NCBI GenBank assembly: GCA_021789495.1
Contig: JAJYJM010000002.1
Location: 62,001 to 126,000, forward strand
DNA: 64,000 bases
DNA from: Nitrospirota bacterium
GTDB taxonomy: Bacteria > Nitrospirota > JACRHJ01
Direction: 5' to 3'
Both the position numbers and the translations under genes were made by a program. A model generated the notes under the pieces. The model ran no database searches. It was not told where the DNA came from and worked only from the letters and a program-made list of their open reading frames with translations. Numbering within the stretch: the stretch's first letter is position 1; every line of letters begins with the position of its first letter. Of the stretch, positions 9,784 through 20,367 are shown one piece after another.

Positions 9784-10284
9784 TTAATGCGCCTGCACGG
9801 GCGCGAGAGGCGCCCGCATTACGAACGGCCCGGATACCTTGCCGACCATGTAAAGACACCGCCTGGTATCGTCGAGCATCATCCCGATGCCCTTCTGCCA
9901 GCTCACGGCCCCGCCTGGATGGTTCGCCGCTCCATATGCCGCGCCTTTACCGTTCCCTATCAGCGCAAGAAGCGCGAGGTTGATCTGGTCGAGATTCCGG
10001 ACCAGGAGCCTGAAAAGCCCCCTCTGGTCCCTCGGAAGGACCTTGAGGCCCAGCCTGCGCAGGTTGTCTATGGCCGCCCGCCTTGCCGTAATCCTGTCAG
10101 CCGCCGCCTTCAGCTTCCGCGCGTCCATTGCCCTGGCGCCGCCTGCGCCGTGCATATCCACCTTTATGGCCTCATAATCACTTTGTGTAGCGTCGAGGAG
10201 ATTGGAAATCCTGCTTTCAGCGTGCGCGGTAGCGGCAAGGGAAGCAAATGCCAGTACCGATACAAAAAAAGCCTGATACTTCAT
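9784..10284 (-). CDS. Exported hypothetical protein
   Basis: Signal peptide MKYQAFFVSVLAFASLAATAHA; start taken at internal Met (upstream GGAGG on minus strand). Confidence 0.6.
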   Translation of the reverse strand: MKYQAFFVSVLAFASLAATAHAESRISNLLDATQSDYEAIKVDMHGAGGARAMDARKLKAAADRITARRAAIDNLRRLGLKVLPRDQRGLFRLLVRNLDQINLALLALIGNGKGAAYGAANHPGGAVSWQKGIGMMLDDTRRCLYMVGKVSGPFVMRAPLAPVQAH

Positions 10285-10672
10285 CGCCGCCTCCTTTCTT
10301 GAAACCGGGATATTCGCAGACCCAAAGAGGCATAGGCCCGTCAAGGGTAAAGTACGCCGTCTTTAAGTCGTGCCGAAAATCCGTTTTTCGACTTTTTGCC
10401 GGAGATTTCGTATTGCTTTTTGTTTGTAAAATGGAACGCCCAGAGGTTGATTCCGGGGTCTATAGGGAGTATAATATCCGTGTTTCTTTCAAAGAACGTT
10501 TTACTACCGTAGACGTGGTTATAAGTATAATGCCTTTTCATTGCCTGGTCAAGTACTATGTTTTGCAGTAATTTCAACGAGATAGACATTAAATAAAATT
10601 AATTATTATTTTCTTGCCGCGAGCTGTTCGTTGAGGCTATTATCTCACGGGGGGGGCAGGAAAGGGATAAAA

Positions 10673-11407
10673 TTGAAAGATCTCAAAATAGATTTTCATA
10701 TTCACTCGAAGGAAGACCCGCACGACTTCCTTAGAAACGACGCCTACAAGATTATCGACATTATGGCGGCCAGGGGATTCGATGCAATCGCCATTACGAA
10801 CCATAACCGGTTCACCTGGTCGGAGCGGCTCCGGGACTACGCTAAAGAGAGAGGCGTAATATTGATACGCGGGGTCGAGCGCACGATAAAACGAAGGCAC
10901 GTCCTGCTTATAAATTTCCCAGGAGAAATAAGCGATTACCGCACCTTGAACGATGTCGAAGGGGCAAAAAGAGAGGATAACCTTGTAATCGCCGCGCATC
11001 CGTACTTCCCGATGCCGACGGCCTCCGGGATTCTCCTCGACAGCCGCCCGGAGGTGTTCGACGCCGTGGAATACTGCCATTATTACGTAAAGAACTTAAA
11101 CTTCAACAACTGGGCGGTATCGCGCGCCTTTGAGATGGGAAAGCCGCTCATCGGCAACTCGGACGCGCACGTAACGCGTCAGATTGGCCGGACTTATTCT
11201 ATTGTAAAGGCTGAGAAAAATCCTGAGGCGATAATCCGGGCGATAAAGGAAGGCCGGGTGAAGGTCGTAAGCCGCCCGTACCGCGCCGCCCAGCTTTTGC
11301 GCATATCCTCGGTAATCTCCATAAGGAACTTCCACGGCAGGATGAAATGCCTCATAAAGAACGGCAGATACGGCTACCGGGGCGAGGCGGACACGCTGCC
11401 GGACTGA
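10673..11407 (+). CDS. PHP-domain metal-dependent phosphoesterase
   Basis: LKIDFHIHSKEDP, AITNHN, AAHPYFP and GNSDAHV are PHP metal-ligand motifs; TTG start proposed at 10673. Confidence 0.8.
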   Translation: MKDLKIDFHIHSKEDPHDFLRNDAYKIIDIMAARGFDAIAITNHNRFTWSERLRDYAKERGVILIRGVERTIKRRHVLLINFPGEISDYRTLNDVEGAKREDNLVIAAHPYFPMPTASGILLDSRPEVFDAVEYCHYYVKNLNFNNWAVSRAFEMGKPLIGNSDAHVTRQIGRTYSIVKAEKNPEAIIRAIKEGRVKVVSRPYRAAQLLRISSVISIRNFHGRMKCLIKNGRYGYRGEADTLPD

Positions 11408-11729
11408 GCGGAACTGCTTGATTTCCTGTCCTTTTCAGCCTGTCAGTCTGGGGAAGCCCAAGCCCTTAGGGCGTGTCGTCGGCATCCTTAAGACCCGCCT
11501 TTCTCTGAACCTTTTCCCGTCCCGGTAGAAGAAAAGGTTCGGCCCGCGCTGGACAAAAAAGTTTACTCCCTGCGCCCCCTTTTCGCCGCGAAACCCGCCC
11601 GTTTCGCTGTAAAAACCACCCCGAAACAAAGCCGCAGATGCCCCGTTTAAAAAAATAGGGACACACCCTATATTTTTCATCGGTTTTTATTTTCATCCGG
11701 TCGGCCATTGAATATGATAAGTTGTTGGG

Positions 11730-11832
11730 TTCCCGCTTTCGCGGGAATGACGGGGAACATCCGGACGCAATAAATTGCGTCCCTACAATGGCGGGCAAAA
11801 AGGCAGATTCTTCGGCGGAGCCTCAGAATGAC
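11730..11832. repeat. Mosaic of three short palindromic repeats (class A, class C, class B)
   Basis: TTCCCGCTTTCGCGGGAATGACG (11730-11752), GGACGCAATaaATTGCGTCC (11763-11782), GATTCTTCGGCGGAGCCTCAGAATGAC (11806-11832). Confidence 0.75.
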
Positions 11833-11913
11833 AAGGGGGGGGTGATGCGGTTCGGAACAGGCCGCGCAGGGTGCTCGAGTGGACAATGCCCCTGCAACGC
11901 GGGCGACCTGGCG

Positions 11914-12903
11914 TTATAAGAGTTTTTCCGCCGCGAGGGCGGCGAGGAAGTCTATGAAGGCGGGATCGTCGTCCAGACTCTTCGTCCTTTCGTATTTCAT
12001 GCCGAGCGATGAGGCGAGGGACTTCTGGAGGACGTCGCAGTCGTAGAGCGTCTCGACGTTTTCGGCGACGAAGCTTATGGGCACGATCAGGACTCCGCGC
12101 GCGCCGGAGGCGGCTGCGGCCTTTATCTCCTCGTCCGTCTCAGGCTTCAGCCATTCCATGCCCGTACGCCCTTTGCTCTGGAAACCGACGTGCGTCCGTA
12201 TCTCCCCAAGCTCTTCCTGGAGCATCGAGGCGGTGCAGAGGACATGATCTAAGTACGGGTCTCCTCTGCTTATCAGCTCCTCCGGGAGGCTGTGCGCGGA
12301 GAATATCACGGACAGCACCGGCAGACCGGCCTCGGGGCCGCCGGCACCGGGTTCCGGCGTGGTCTCAGTAAGCCTCTTCAGCGCGTCGTGCATCCTTCCC
12401 GACAGAAGCGCCGTGAACCGGGGATCGGCTCCGAATCCTTCGTAATAGACAATCTCCGGCGGGTTTGGGTCTTTTTCCGCCAGGGCCTTTAAGGCGCCGA
12501 AGCCGGAGCCGGTTATCGCGGGCGAGAAGTGCGGGTATAGCGGAATGGCCAACAACTTTCCAATGCCGTCCCCTTTTATTTTCCGGTAAGTATCCCGTAT
12601 GGAGGGCATTGTATACCTGTTGGCGTGGTATACGGAGACGTCCCTGTCCTTCAGCGCCGTCCGAAGCGCGGCGGCCTGTCTTTCGGTAATCGCGTCCATT
12701 GGAGAGCCGCCGCCGATAGCCTGGTATTTCTCCTTCACCGGCTCCTTTCGCATCGTGGCGACATACAGCGCGAGCAGGGGGCGTATCGGCCCCGGTGCCG
12801 GAAGGATATGCGGGTCCATGAAGAGCTTCATCAGGTACGGGAACACCCCCCGCACGTCGGACGGGTCTCCCATGGTCATAAGAAGGACGGCTTTGTTATT
12901 CAT
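11914..12903 (-). CDS. hemH: Ferrochelatase
   Basis: 329 aa; VLLMTMGDPSDVRGVFPYL, IPLYPHFSPAITGS, VIFSAHSLPEELISRGDPY. Confidence 0.9.
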   Translation of the reverse strand: MNNKAVLLMTMGDPSDVRGVFPYLMKLFMDPHILPAPGPIRPLLALYVATMRKEPVKEKYQAIGGGSPMDAITERQAAALRTALKDRDVSVYHANRYTMPSIRDTYRKIKGDGIGKLLAIPLYPHFSPAITGSGFGALKALAEKDPNPPEIVYYEGFGADPRFTALLSGRMHDALKRLTETTPEPGAGGPEAGLPVLSVIFSAHSLPEELISRGDPYLDHVLCTASMLQEELGEIRTHVGFQSKGRTGMEWLKPETDEEIKAAAASGARGVLIVPISFVAENVETLYDCDVLQKSLASSLGMKYERTKSLDDDPAFIDFLAALAAEKLL

Positions 12904-13946
12904 TTTACCCGGTGGCTCTCACCGTGCTCGTGGACGAAATCGACCAGCGCCTTCACGTGCTCCGGCGGGGTCTCCGGGATTATGCCGTGGCCGAGGTTGA
13001 ATACGTGCCCCGTGTCGCCCGCGGCGGCCAGAATCTCCTTCACCCGCTTCTCGATCTCCGGGATGGGCGCGAGAAGGAATATCGGGTCCATGTTGCCCTG
13101 GACGGCCTTCCTACCGACCTGGTTTCTGGCAGCGGCGATGTCGATGCGCCAGTCTATGCCTATGACGTCCCCGCCCGCCTGCGCGACGAGCGGCAGGAAT
13201 CCCTGGCTGTTCCCGACGAAGTTGATTACCGGAACCTTGTCGCCTTCAGGGGATGTTTTTATGCCCTGTATGACGAGCCTGGTATACGGCATGACGAAGT
13301 TCAGGTAATCCGCCGGAGAGAGCACGCCGCCCCATGTGTCGAAGATCTGTATCGCCTGCGCGCCAGCGTCAACCTGCGCGTTCAGATACTTTATTACCGT
13401 CTCCGTGAGCTTCTCCATCAGGGAGCGATATACCTTCGGCGCGCTCCACATCATGGTCTTTAAGTTCTGGAAGCTCCTGCTTCCGCCGCCCTCGACCATG
13501 TAGCTCGCAAGCGTAAAAGGCGCGCCCGCGAAGCCGATAAGCGGCACGTTGCAAGATTCAAGTTCGCGCCGGAGCATTTTTACCGTCTCCGGGACGAACG
13601 GCACGTCCGCCTCAGGGTCGATTACCCGGAGCGCGTCCACGTCGGCCTGCGTGCGGATTGGTTTCTCGAAGACGGGAGCAGGGTTGAAATCGAGTTTTGC
13701 CCCCATCGCCTCGACGGGGATTAATATGTCGGAGAAGAGTATCGCGGCGTCGATGCCGAACTTGTCTATCGGCTGGAGCGTCACCTCCGTGCAAAGCTCC
13801 GGGGACTTGCAGAGCGTCAGGAAGTCCACCTTCGCGCGGACGGCGCGGTATTCCTCCATGTAGCGCCCCGCCTGGCGCATGAGCCATACGGGCGTCCTGT
13901 CCACGGGCTTGGAAAAGCAGGCGTTGATGAAGCGGTAATCGGACAT
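12900..13946 (-). CDS. hemE: Uroporphyrinogen decarboxylase
   Basis: 348 aa; PVDRTPVWLMRQAGRYMEEYR and GFAGAPFTLASYMVEGGGSR. Confidence 0.97.
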   Translation of the reverse strand: MSDYRFINACFSKPVDRTPVWLMRQAGRYMEEYRAVRAKVDFLTLCKSPELCTEVTLQPIDKFGIDAAILFSDILIPVEAMGAKLDFNPAPVFEKPIRTQADVDALRVIDPEADVPFVPETVKMLRRELESCNVPLIGFAGAPFTLASYMVEGGGSRSFQNLKTMMWSAPKVYRSLMEKLTETVIKYLNAQVDAGAQAIQIFDTWGGVLSPADYLNFVMPYTRLVIQGIKTSPEGDKVPVINFVGNSQGFLPLVAQAGGDVIGIDWRIDIAAARNQVGRKAVQGNMDPIFLLAPIPEIEKRVKEILAAAGDTGHVFNLGHGIIPETPPEHVKALVDFVHEHGESHRVK

Positions 13947-14156
13947 TTATGCCACCTTCTGCGATTTTATCTCGTACTGGATGCCCTTGGGGTCTGCAAC
14001 CTTCTGCGATGCGTCAAGTATTTCTATCGAGATTATTTTCCCATTTTTGCCATAATCTACAATGACGCCTTCTCTGATTTCATCGCTTTCTACGATTGAT
14101 TCGTCGGAAAGGATGAAATCGACTATATCGTTTTCAGGGTCATAAATTACCTTCAT
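13947..14156 (-). CDS. DUF2283 family small protein
   Basis: 69 aa; MKVIYDPENDIVDFILSDESIVESDEIREGVIVDYGKNGKIISIEILDASQ matches the DUF2283 pattern. Confidence 0.75.
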   Translation of the reverse strand: MKVIYDPENDIVDFILSDESIVESDEIREGVIVDYGKNGKIISIEILDASQKVADPKGIQYEIKSQKVA

Positions 14157-14422
14157 TTTGAATCCTCCTTCCAGTATTTATCGAACTTGGAAGTTTTATA
14201 AACCGTAACAACTTTAAAAGTTATTCGTTCTTTAATGCCTATAACCCGGAGAACCATTTTTTTGTTCAGTTGCGGGTCAAAATATTTCCCCTGCAATATT
14301 ACCCGCCCACCCCTTGAAGGAATGACCAGCGTTGGTTCGTTAACAACGGCGAACAGAACCTCTTTTGAAATTCCCCTTCTGCCCATCTCAAACAGGGCGT
14401 GGTCAGAAAGGATTATTTCCAT
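14153..14422 (-). CDS. DUF4258 family small protein
   Basis: 89 aa; LSDHALFEMGRRGISKEVLFAVV...RVIGIKERITFKVVTVYKTSKFDKYW resembles DUF4258. Confidence 0.7.
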   Translation of the reverse strand: MEIILSDHALFEMGRRGISKEVLFAVVNEPTLVIPSRGGRVILQGKYFDPQLNKKMVLRVIGIKERITFKVVTVYKTSKFDKYWKEDSK

Positions 14423-15507
14423 TATTTGTTTGCCCTATCCTTCCTCATCCTCGCCGGGGTGTAATTGCAGAACGGCTCTTCCTGCAAGTAATCGCCTGAG
14501 ATTGCGTCGGCCCGCGCGCGGCAGCCGCCGCAGACGTTTATGTATTCGCACACTCCGCACTTGCCCTTGTATTTTTTGAAGTCCCGTAGCTCCTGGAATA
14601 AGGGCGCACTCTCCCAAATCTCTTTGAACGGCGTCTTCTTGACGTTCCCCGCCGAGTGCGGGAAATAACTGCACGGGTACACCTCGCCCTCGGCGGTGAT
14701 GAGGCATATAACCTGGCCCGCCAGACAGCCTTTCGAGCCGCCGGTGGAGAACTTCAGCGTCCTGCGCTCCAGCTTGTCCCCTTCTTCGGCCAGCTTGTTC
14801 ATCTGCGGCACGATGCGGTAGTAATGCGGCGCGCAGGTCGGGCGCATGAGGATGTCGGTCTCGTGCTTTTCCGTTTCATAGTGCCACTTCAGAAGCTCCT
14901 CGTAGTCCTCCTTGCTGATAAGCTCGGACATTATCTCCTCGCCCCGGCCTGTCGGGACGATCATGAACATGTACCACGCCTTCGCGCCAAGGGACTTGGC
15001 GAGCTTCATCACTTCCGGGATCTCTTTCTGGTTCCTCTTCGTAAAGGAGGAGTTTATCAGGAACTCGATGCCGTGCTTGTTGAAGAGCGATGCGGCGCGA
15101 ACGACGCCCTCGAACGCCCCCGGCTGGCCTCTGAAATTATCGTGGACAGCCGAATTGGAGCCGTCGAGGCTCATGGACACCATCTTGATTTTGGCCTCTT
15201 TCATCTTCCCGCATATCTCGTCCGTGACGAGGAAGCCGTTCGTGGCGATGCACATCCGAAGGCCGAGCGATGTTCCGTGCGAGGCTATCTCGAAGAGGTC
15301 GGGCCTGAGGAGCGGCTCCCCGCCGGAGAGGACTATCACCGGGGAGGCGAAGGCGGCTATGTCGCCAAGGAGCTTCTTCGCCTCGGCGGTATCGAAGGCC
15401 GTGTCGAAGGAATTTACCCCTGAGGCGGAGCGGCAGTGGACACAGCTCAGGTTGCATCGGCGTGTAACCTCCCATGCTATCCACTTCGGGACAAAATCCA
15501 TGTTCAT
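14422..15507 (-). CDS. Radical SAM/SPASM protein, AhbC/AhbD-like (heme-pathway associated)
   Basis: 361 aa; CNLSCVHC radical SAM motif; SPASM-type cysteines [23 protein letters not shown]; in operon with hemE/hemH. Confidence 0.8.
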   Translation of the reverse strand: MNMDFVPKWIAWEVTRRCNLSCVHCRSASGVNSFDTAFDTAEAKKLLGDIAAFASPVIVLSGGEPLLRPDLFEIASHGTSLGLRMCIATNGFLVTDEICGKMKEAKIKMVSMSLDGSNSAVHDNFRGQPGAFEGVVRAASLFNKHGIEFLINSSFTKRNQKEIPEVMKLAKSLGAKAWYMFMIVPTGRGEEIMSELISKEDYEELLKWHYETEKHETDILMRPTCAPHYYRIVPQMNKLAEEGDKLERRTLKFSTGGSKGCLAGQVICLITAEGEVYPCSYFPHSAGNVKKTPFKEIWESAPLFQELRDFKKYKGKCGVCEYINVCGGCRARADAISGDYLQEEPFCNYTPARMRKDRANK

Positions 15508-15671
15508 AACATAAATCTCCGGGAAAAACTCTGGAAATGCGTGGGGTTAATATAACACAGGCGGGCGGGCGAAAGCAACTCAAATCGGGGCGGGGCAAGA
15601 CTGTGCGCCAGGCGCAATTTCCTCTTTAAATTAAGGTTTTTCTGGTATACTTATTTTGAAAAGCCGATGGA

Positions 15672-15694
15672 TTCCCGTTTTCACGGGAATGACG
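15672..15694. repeat. Class A dispersed palindrome
   Basis: TTCCCGTTTTCACGGGAATGACG; similar copies at 11730, 24492, 52539. Confidence 0.75.
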
Positions 15695-15741
15695 TTTGCC
15701 CGGGATTTGCGGGGGCATGAAACCTGCGAGGGAGGGCTGTC

Positions 15742-17838
15742 TTGAAGAAGATGGACATTGAAGACCTGTGCGTCAATACGATACGTTTCCTTGCGGTGGA
15801 CGCCGTCCAGAACGCCAACTCCGGACATCCGGGCATGCCCATGGGCACGGCGCCGGTCGCGCACGTCCTGTGGACGAAGTTCCTGAAATATAACCCCCAA
15901 AACCCGCTCTGGGCAGACCGCGACCGATTCGTCCTCTCGGCGGGGCACGGTTCGATGCTCCTTTACGCCATGCTCTATTTGACGGGATACGACCTCTCGC
16001 TCGACGACATAAAAAACTTCCGCAAGTGGGGGAGCAGGACGCCCGGCCACCCGGAATACGGGCACACGCCGGGGGTTGAGTGCACGACCGGGCCGCTCGG
16101 CCAGGGGTTCGCAAACGGCGTGGGCATGGCCATCGCCGAGCGATACCTTGCTGCGAGGTTCAACCGTCCGGGGCACGAGATTGTAGACCACCACACCTTC
16201 GCCATCGTGAGCGACGGGGACTTGATGGAAGGCGTCGCCTCAGAGGCGGCGTCCCTTGCCGGACACCTAAAGCTCGGCAAGCTGATTTACATATACGACA
16301 ACAACCACACGACCCTCTCGGCTGACACGAAGCTCTCCTTCACGGAGGACGTTATAAAGCGCTTCGAGGCGTACGGTTGGCACACGCTTGGCGTGGAAGA
16401 CGGAAACGACCTGGAGGCCGTATCGAAGGCCGTCGCGGCGGCAAGGGAGGAGACAGGCAGGCCGTCGCTTGTCTCCGTCCGGACGCACCTGGGCTACGGA
16501 AGTCCGAACAAGCAGGACAGCTACCTGGCGCACGGCTCGCCATTGGGCGAGGAAGAGGTGCGCCTGACGAAGGACAACCTGGGATGGCCGCCTGACGAGG
16601 TGTTCTACGTGCCGGACCAGGCCCTGAAGGTCTTCCGCGAGGCCGGGGCAAAGGGCGCGGCGCGCGAGGAGGAGTGGACGGGTCTTTTGCGGGCTTATGG
16701 TAAAAAATACCCCGAACTCCTTGCGCAGTGGGAGCTTATGACGGGGCCGAAGCTCCCGGAAGATTGGGACAGCGACATACCCGTCTTCCCGCCGGACGAA
16801 AAGGGCATGGCCACGCGCGCCGCGGGCGGGAAGATATTAAACGCCGTGGCGGAGAAGATACCGTCGCTCATCGGCGGCTCAGGAGACCTCGACCCCTCGA
16901 CGAAAACGGCCATGGACGGCAGAGGCGATTTCCAGAACCCGGCTGGCGGCGACGAAGGCGTGCAGGGCGCGGTTACCGGGCACTGGGGCTACGGCGGGGC
17001 GAATATCGCATACGGCGTGAGGGAGCACGCGATGGCGGCCATAAGCAACGGCATCTCCCTGCACGGCGGTCTTATACCGTTCGCGGCGACATTCCTGATA
17101 TTCTCGGACTACATGAGACCGGCAATCCGCCTGGCAGCGCTCTCCCGTGTCAAGGTCATTTACGTTTTCACGCACGACTCCGTCGCCCTGGGCGAGGACG
17201 GCCCGACGCATCAGCCGGTGGAGCAGCTGGCCTCGCTCCGGGCCATGCCCGGGATACGGGTAATCCGCCCGGCGGACGCGAACGAGACCGCCGAGGCCTG
17301 GAAATCCGCGCTCCTGGAAAAGGACGGGCCTGTGGCGCTCGCGCTTACAAGGCAGAAGGTCCCGGTAATCGACCGGAAAAAATACGCAGCCGCGTCCGGG
17401 CTTCATATGGGGGCGTACATACTTGCCGACGCGCCGAAGGGCCGCCCGGAGCTTATTATCATCGCCACGGGCTCGGAGGTGCACATAGCCCTTGAGGCAT
17501 ACAAGAGGCTGGCGAAGGAAGGGGTTTCGGCAAGGGTGGTGAGCATGCCCTGCCGGGAGACGTTCGAGAAGCAGCCCCGCGAATACAAAGACAAGGTGCT
17601 TCCGCCCGGCACAGCGGCGAGGATAACCGTGGAGGCCGGCTCGACGTTCGGCTGGGAGAAGTACGCCGGGCCTGCAGGCATAACAATCGGCATGGAGCGT
17701 TTCGGGGCCTCCGCGCCGGGCGGCGTAAATATGGAGAAGTTCGGTTTCACCGCGGATAATATCGTCGAGAAGGCCAGGAGGCTTCTGGAGCGCAAAGGCA
17801 GCGAACACAGGAAGAGGGCGGCGGCGAAACAATCATAA
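15742..17838 (+). CDS. tkt: Transketolase
   Basis: 698 aa; [70 protein letters not shown]. Confidence 0.98.
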   Translation: MKKMDIEDLCVNTIRFLAVDAVQNANSGHPGMPMGTAPVAHVLWTKFLKYNPQNPLWADRDRFVLSAGHGSMLLYAMLYLTGYDLSLDDIKNFRKWGSRTPGHPEYGHTPGVECTTGPLGQGFANGVGMAIAERYLAARFNRPGHEIVDHHTFAIVSDGDLMEGVASEAASLAGHLKLGKLIYIYDNNHTTLSADTKLSFTEDVIKRFEAYGWHTLGVEDGNDLEAVSKAVAAAREETGRPSLVSVRTHLGYGSPNKQDSYLAHGSPLGEEEVRLTKDNLGWPPDEVFYVPDQALKVFREAGAKGAAREEEWTGLLRAYGKKYPELLAQWELMTGPKLPEDWDSDIPVFPPDEKGMATRAAGGKILNAVAEKIPSLIGGSGDLDPSTKTAMDGRGDFQNPAGGDEGVQGAVTGHWGYGGANIAYGVREHAMAAISNGISLHGGLIPFAATFLIFSDYMRPAIRLAALSRVKVIYVFTHDSVALGEDGPTHQPVEQLASLRAMPGIRVIRPADANETAEAWKSALLEKDGPVALALTRQKVPVIDRKKYAAASGLHMGAYILADAPKGRPELIIIATGSEVHIALEAYKRLAKEGVSARVVSMPCRETFEKQPREYKDKVLPPGTAARITVEAGSTFGWEKYAGPAGITIGMERFGASAPGGVNMEKFGFTADNIVEKARRLLERKGSEHRKRAAAKQS

Positions 17839-17852
17839 ACAAGGAGACCGAC

Positions 17853-18998
17853 ATGGCAGGCAACCCTTTAATTCAACTGAACCAGGCAGGACAAAGCGTC
17901 TGGCTGGACTTCTTAAGCCGCGACATCATCCGCTCCGGCAGGCTCGGCGCGCTCCTGCGGGAGGACAACGTCTCCGGCGTTACGTCCAACCCGACAATTT
18001 TCCAGGGAGCAATCGAGGGAAGCGACATTTACGACGCGCAGATAAGGGAGCTTGCCGGGCGCGGAGGTGCGGAGCCGGAAAAAGTATACGAGGCTATAAC
18101 CACCGAAGACATCCGCGAGGCGGCGGATGTTCTTATGGAGGTCTACGACAGAAGCGGCGGACAGGACGGATACGTCAGCGTCGAGGTGTCGCCGGACCTT
18201 GCGCGGGACGCCGGCGCTTCAATAAACGAGGCGAAGCGGCTCGTCTCGGAGATAGGCAGGAAGAATATATCCGTGAAGATACCGGGAGTCCCGGAAGGAG
18301 TCCGGGCCGTAGAGGAACTGACGGCGGAAGGCATAAACGTAAACGTGACGCTTCTTTTCTCCGTCCAGAGGTACGAGGCCGCGGCCCTGGCCTATCTGAA
18401 GGGCATCGAGCGAAGGATAAGCGCGGGGCTTCCCGTCTCCGACATACACTCCGTGGCGAGCTTCTTCGTCAGCCGGGTGGACACGCTTTTCGACGCGATG
18501 TTCAACGAGAAGCTCCCTGCGGCGGGCACGGAGAACGAGGAGCGGCGGGTAAAAAATCTCTACGGGAAGGCGGGCGTGGCGAACTGCAAGCTCGCATACC
18601 AGAAATACAAGGAGATATTCCTGGGCACCGGTTTCAGGCTTATACGCGAGAAGGGCGCGAACGCGCAGAGGCTCCTCTGGGCCTCGACAGGGACGAAAAA
18701 CCCGAAGTACAGCGACATCAAATACGTGGAGGAGTTGATTGCTCCCGATACCGTAAACACCATGCCGCTTGAGACGCTGACGAAGTTCAAGGACCACGGC
18801 AAGGTACGCGTAACGATAGAACAGGACATCCAGGACGCGCGGGACGTGTTCGAGAAGATATCGTCCATAGGCATAAACCTCGAGCAGGCGACGGGGCGGC
18901 TCGAAGAAGAAGGGATAAAAAAATTCGGCGATTCATACAATGACGTCCTCGGCGCGATTGCAAGGAAGCTGGAAGGGATAACGAAGAGGGCGGCGTAA
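17853..18998 (+). CDS. tal: Transaldolase
   Basis: 381 aa; SGVTSNPTIFQGAI, VSVEVSPDLA, VKIPGVPEGVRAVEELTAEGINVNVTLLFS. Confidence 0.95.
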   Translation: MAGNPLIQLNQAGQSVWLDFLSRDIIRSGRLGALLREDNVSGVTSNPTIFQGAIEGSDIYDAQIRELAGRGGAEPEKVYEAITTEDIREAADVLMEVYDRSGGQDGYVSVEVSPDLARDAGASINEAKRLVSEIGRKNISVKIPGVPEGVRAVEELTAEGINVNVTLLFSVQRYEAAALAYLKGIERRISAGLPVSDIHSVASFFVSRVDTLFDAMFNEKLPAAGTENEERRVKNLYGKAGVANCKLAYQKYKEIFLGTGFRLIREKGANAQRLLWASTGTKNPKYSDIKYVEELIAPDTVNTMPLETLTKFKDHGKVRVTIEQDIQDARDVFEKISSIGINLEQATGRLEEEGIKKFGDSYNDVLGAIARKLEGITKRAA

Positions 18999-19010
18999 AA
19001 GGAGGCGATA

Positions 19011-19916
19011 GTGCAGTTCGGCATGATAGGACTTGGGAAGATGGGCGGCAACATGGTCAGAAGGCTTCTGAAGGGCGGGCACGCCGCGGTGGTATTCGAC
19101 CGCTCGCCTTCCAATGTGGCGGCCCTTGCCGGAGAAGGGGCGGAGACATGTTCTTCTCTGGAGGAACTCGTCCGGAAGCTCTCTCCGCCGCGCGCGGTAT
19201 GGCTGATGCTCCCCGCCGGGGAGCCGGTCGAGGACACGATTAACTCGCTTAAGGGAATCCTCTCGAAGGGCGACGTAATCGTGGACGGCGGGAACAGTTT
19301 CTACAAGGATTCAATCCGTCGGGAGAATTCTCTAAGGCTGCTCGGCATCGGCTTCATCGATGCCGGGGTATCCAGCGGCATCTGGGGCCTGGAGAAGGGA
19401 TACTGCCTGATGATCGGCGGGGAAGGGGAACTCTTTGACCGGCTCACTCCGCTTTTTCAAACGCTTGCGCCGAATGACGCCGGGTTCATGCACTGCGGCC
19501 CGGCGGGCGCGGGGCATTTCATAAAGATGACGCATAACGGGATTGAATACGCGCTTATGTCCGCCTACGGAGAGGGTTTCGAGATTGTGAAGAAATCCCC
19601 TTACGGCAATATCGATTTTGAAGGGCTTGCGAGACTCTGGAACAACGGCAGCATAATACAGTCCTGGCTCCTGGAGTTCGTGGAGGCCGCGTTCAGGAAG
19701 CATGGAGACCTCTCCGGCATCGAGGCGTGGGTGGAGGACTCCGGCGAGGGCAGATGGACGGTGCGTGAGGCTGTGGACTTCGCCGTCCATGCGCCGCTCA
19801 TCTCCGGCGCGCTTTTCCAGAGGTTCCGTTCAAGGGACAGGGAGTGTTTTTCGGAGAGGCTCCTTGCCGCCATGCGCGACGAGTTCGGCGGCCACGGTTT
19901 TAAAAAGAGCGAATAA
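19011..19916 (+). CDS. gnd: 6-phosphogluconate dehydrogenase (short, ~300 aa, YqeC/GndA-like)
   Basis: MQFGMIGLGKMGGNMVRRLLKGGH; DGGNSFYKDS; HCGPAGAGHFIKMTHNGIEYALM; GTG start. Confidence 0.95.
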   Translation: MQFGMIGLGKMGGNMVRRLLKGGHAAVVFDRSPSNVAALAGEGAETCSSLEELVRKLSPPRAVWLMLPAGEPVEDTINSLKGILSKGDVIVDGGNSFYKDSIRRENSLRLLGIGFIDAGVSSGIWGLEKGYCLMIGGEGELFDRLTPLFQTLAPNDAGFMHCGPAGAGHFIKMTHNGIEYALMSAYGEGFEIVKKSPYGNIDFEGLARLWNNGSIIQSWLLEFVEAAFRKHGDLSGIEAWVEDSGEGRWTVREAVDFAVHAPLISGALFQRFRSRDRECFSERLLAAMRDEFGGHGFKKSE

Positions 19917-19920
19917 GAAA

Positions 19921-20367
19921 ATGAAAATCGGTCTTGCGGCTGACCACGGCGGACGAGAACTGAAGGGCCGTCTCAAGGCGTATCTCGAAGAGTCCGGGCA
20001 CGACGTGAAGGACTTCGGGGCATATGAAACCTATCCGGACGACGACTATCCGGACTATGTCGTCCCGATGGCCCGAGCCGTGGCGTCCGGCGAGCGCGAG
20101 CGCGGGATAGCTGTGTGCGCAAGCGGAGTCGGCGCGTCGATCGCGGCAAATAAAGTCCCCGGAGCGCGGGCGGCGCTTATAGTCGATGCGTTCTCCGCAA
20201 GGCAGGGAGTGGAGGACGACGACATGAACATAATCTGCCTGGGCGGAAGCGTTGTCGGCTACAGCCTTGCCAGGGACCTCGTCGATATTTTCCTTAAGGC
20301 GCGCTTCAAGGCCGAAGAGCGCTTCGTCCGCAGGCTTTCCAAGATAGCGCGGCTGGAGGAGCGATGA
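19921..20367 (+). CDS. rpiB: Ribose 5-phosphate isomerase B
   Basis: MKIGLAADHGGRELKGRLKAYLEESGHDVKDFGA...GVGASIAANKVPGARAAL; within a longer ORF whose N-terminal part is spurious. Confidence 0.95.
   Translation: MKIGLAADHGGRELKGRLKAYLEESGHDVKDFGAYETYPDDDYPDYVVPMARAVASGERERGIAVCASGVGASIAANKVPGARAALIVDAFSARQGVEDDDMNIICLGGSVVGYSLARDLVDIFLKARFKAEERFVRRLSKIARLEER

Noticed and set aside
11435-11886. Small ORFs in the PHP-hemH intergenic region
   Set aside because: Sequence consists of dispersed palindromic repeats (CCCGC..GCGGG, GATTCTTCGG..) and degenerate spacer; translated products include repeat-derived strings such as SFPRKREP and VIPAKAGTQ.
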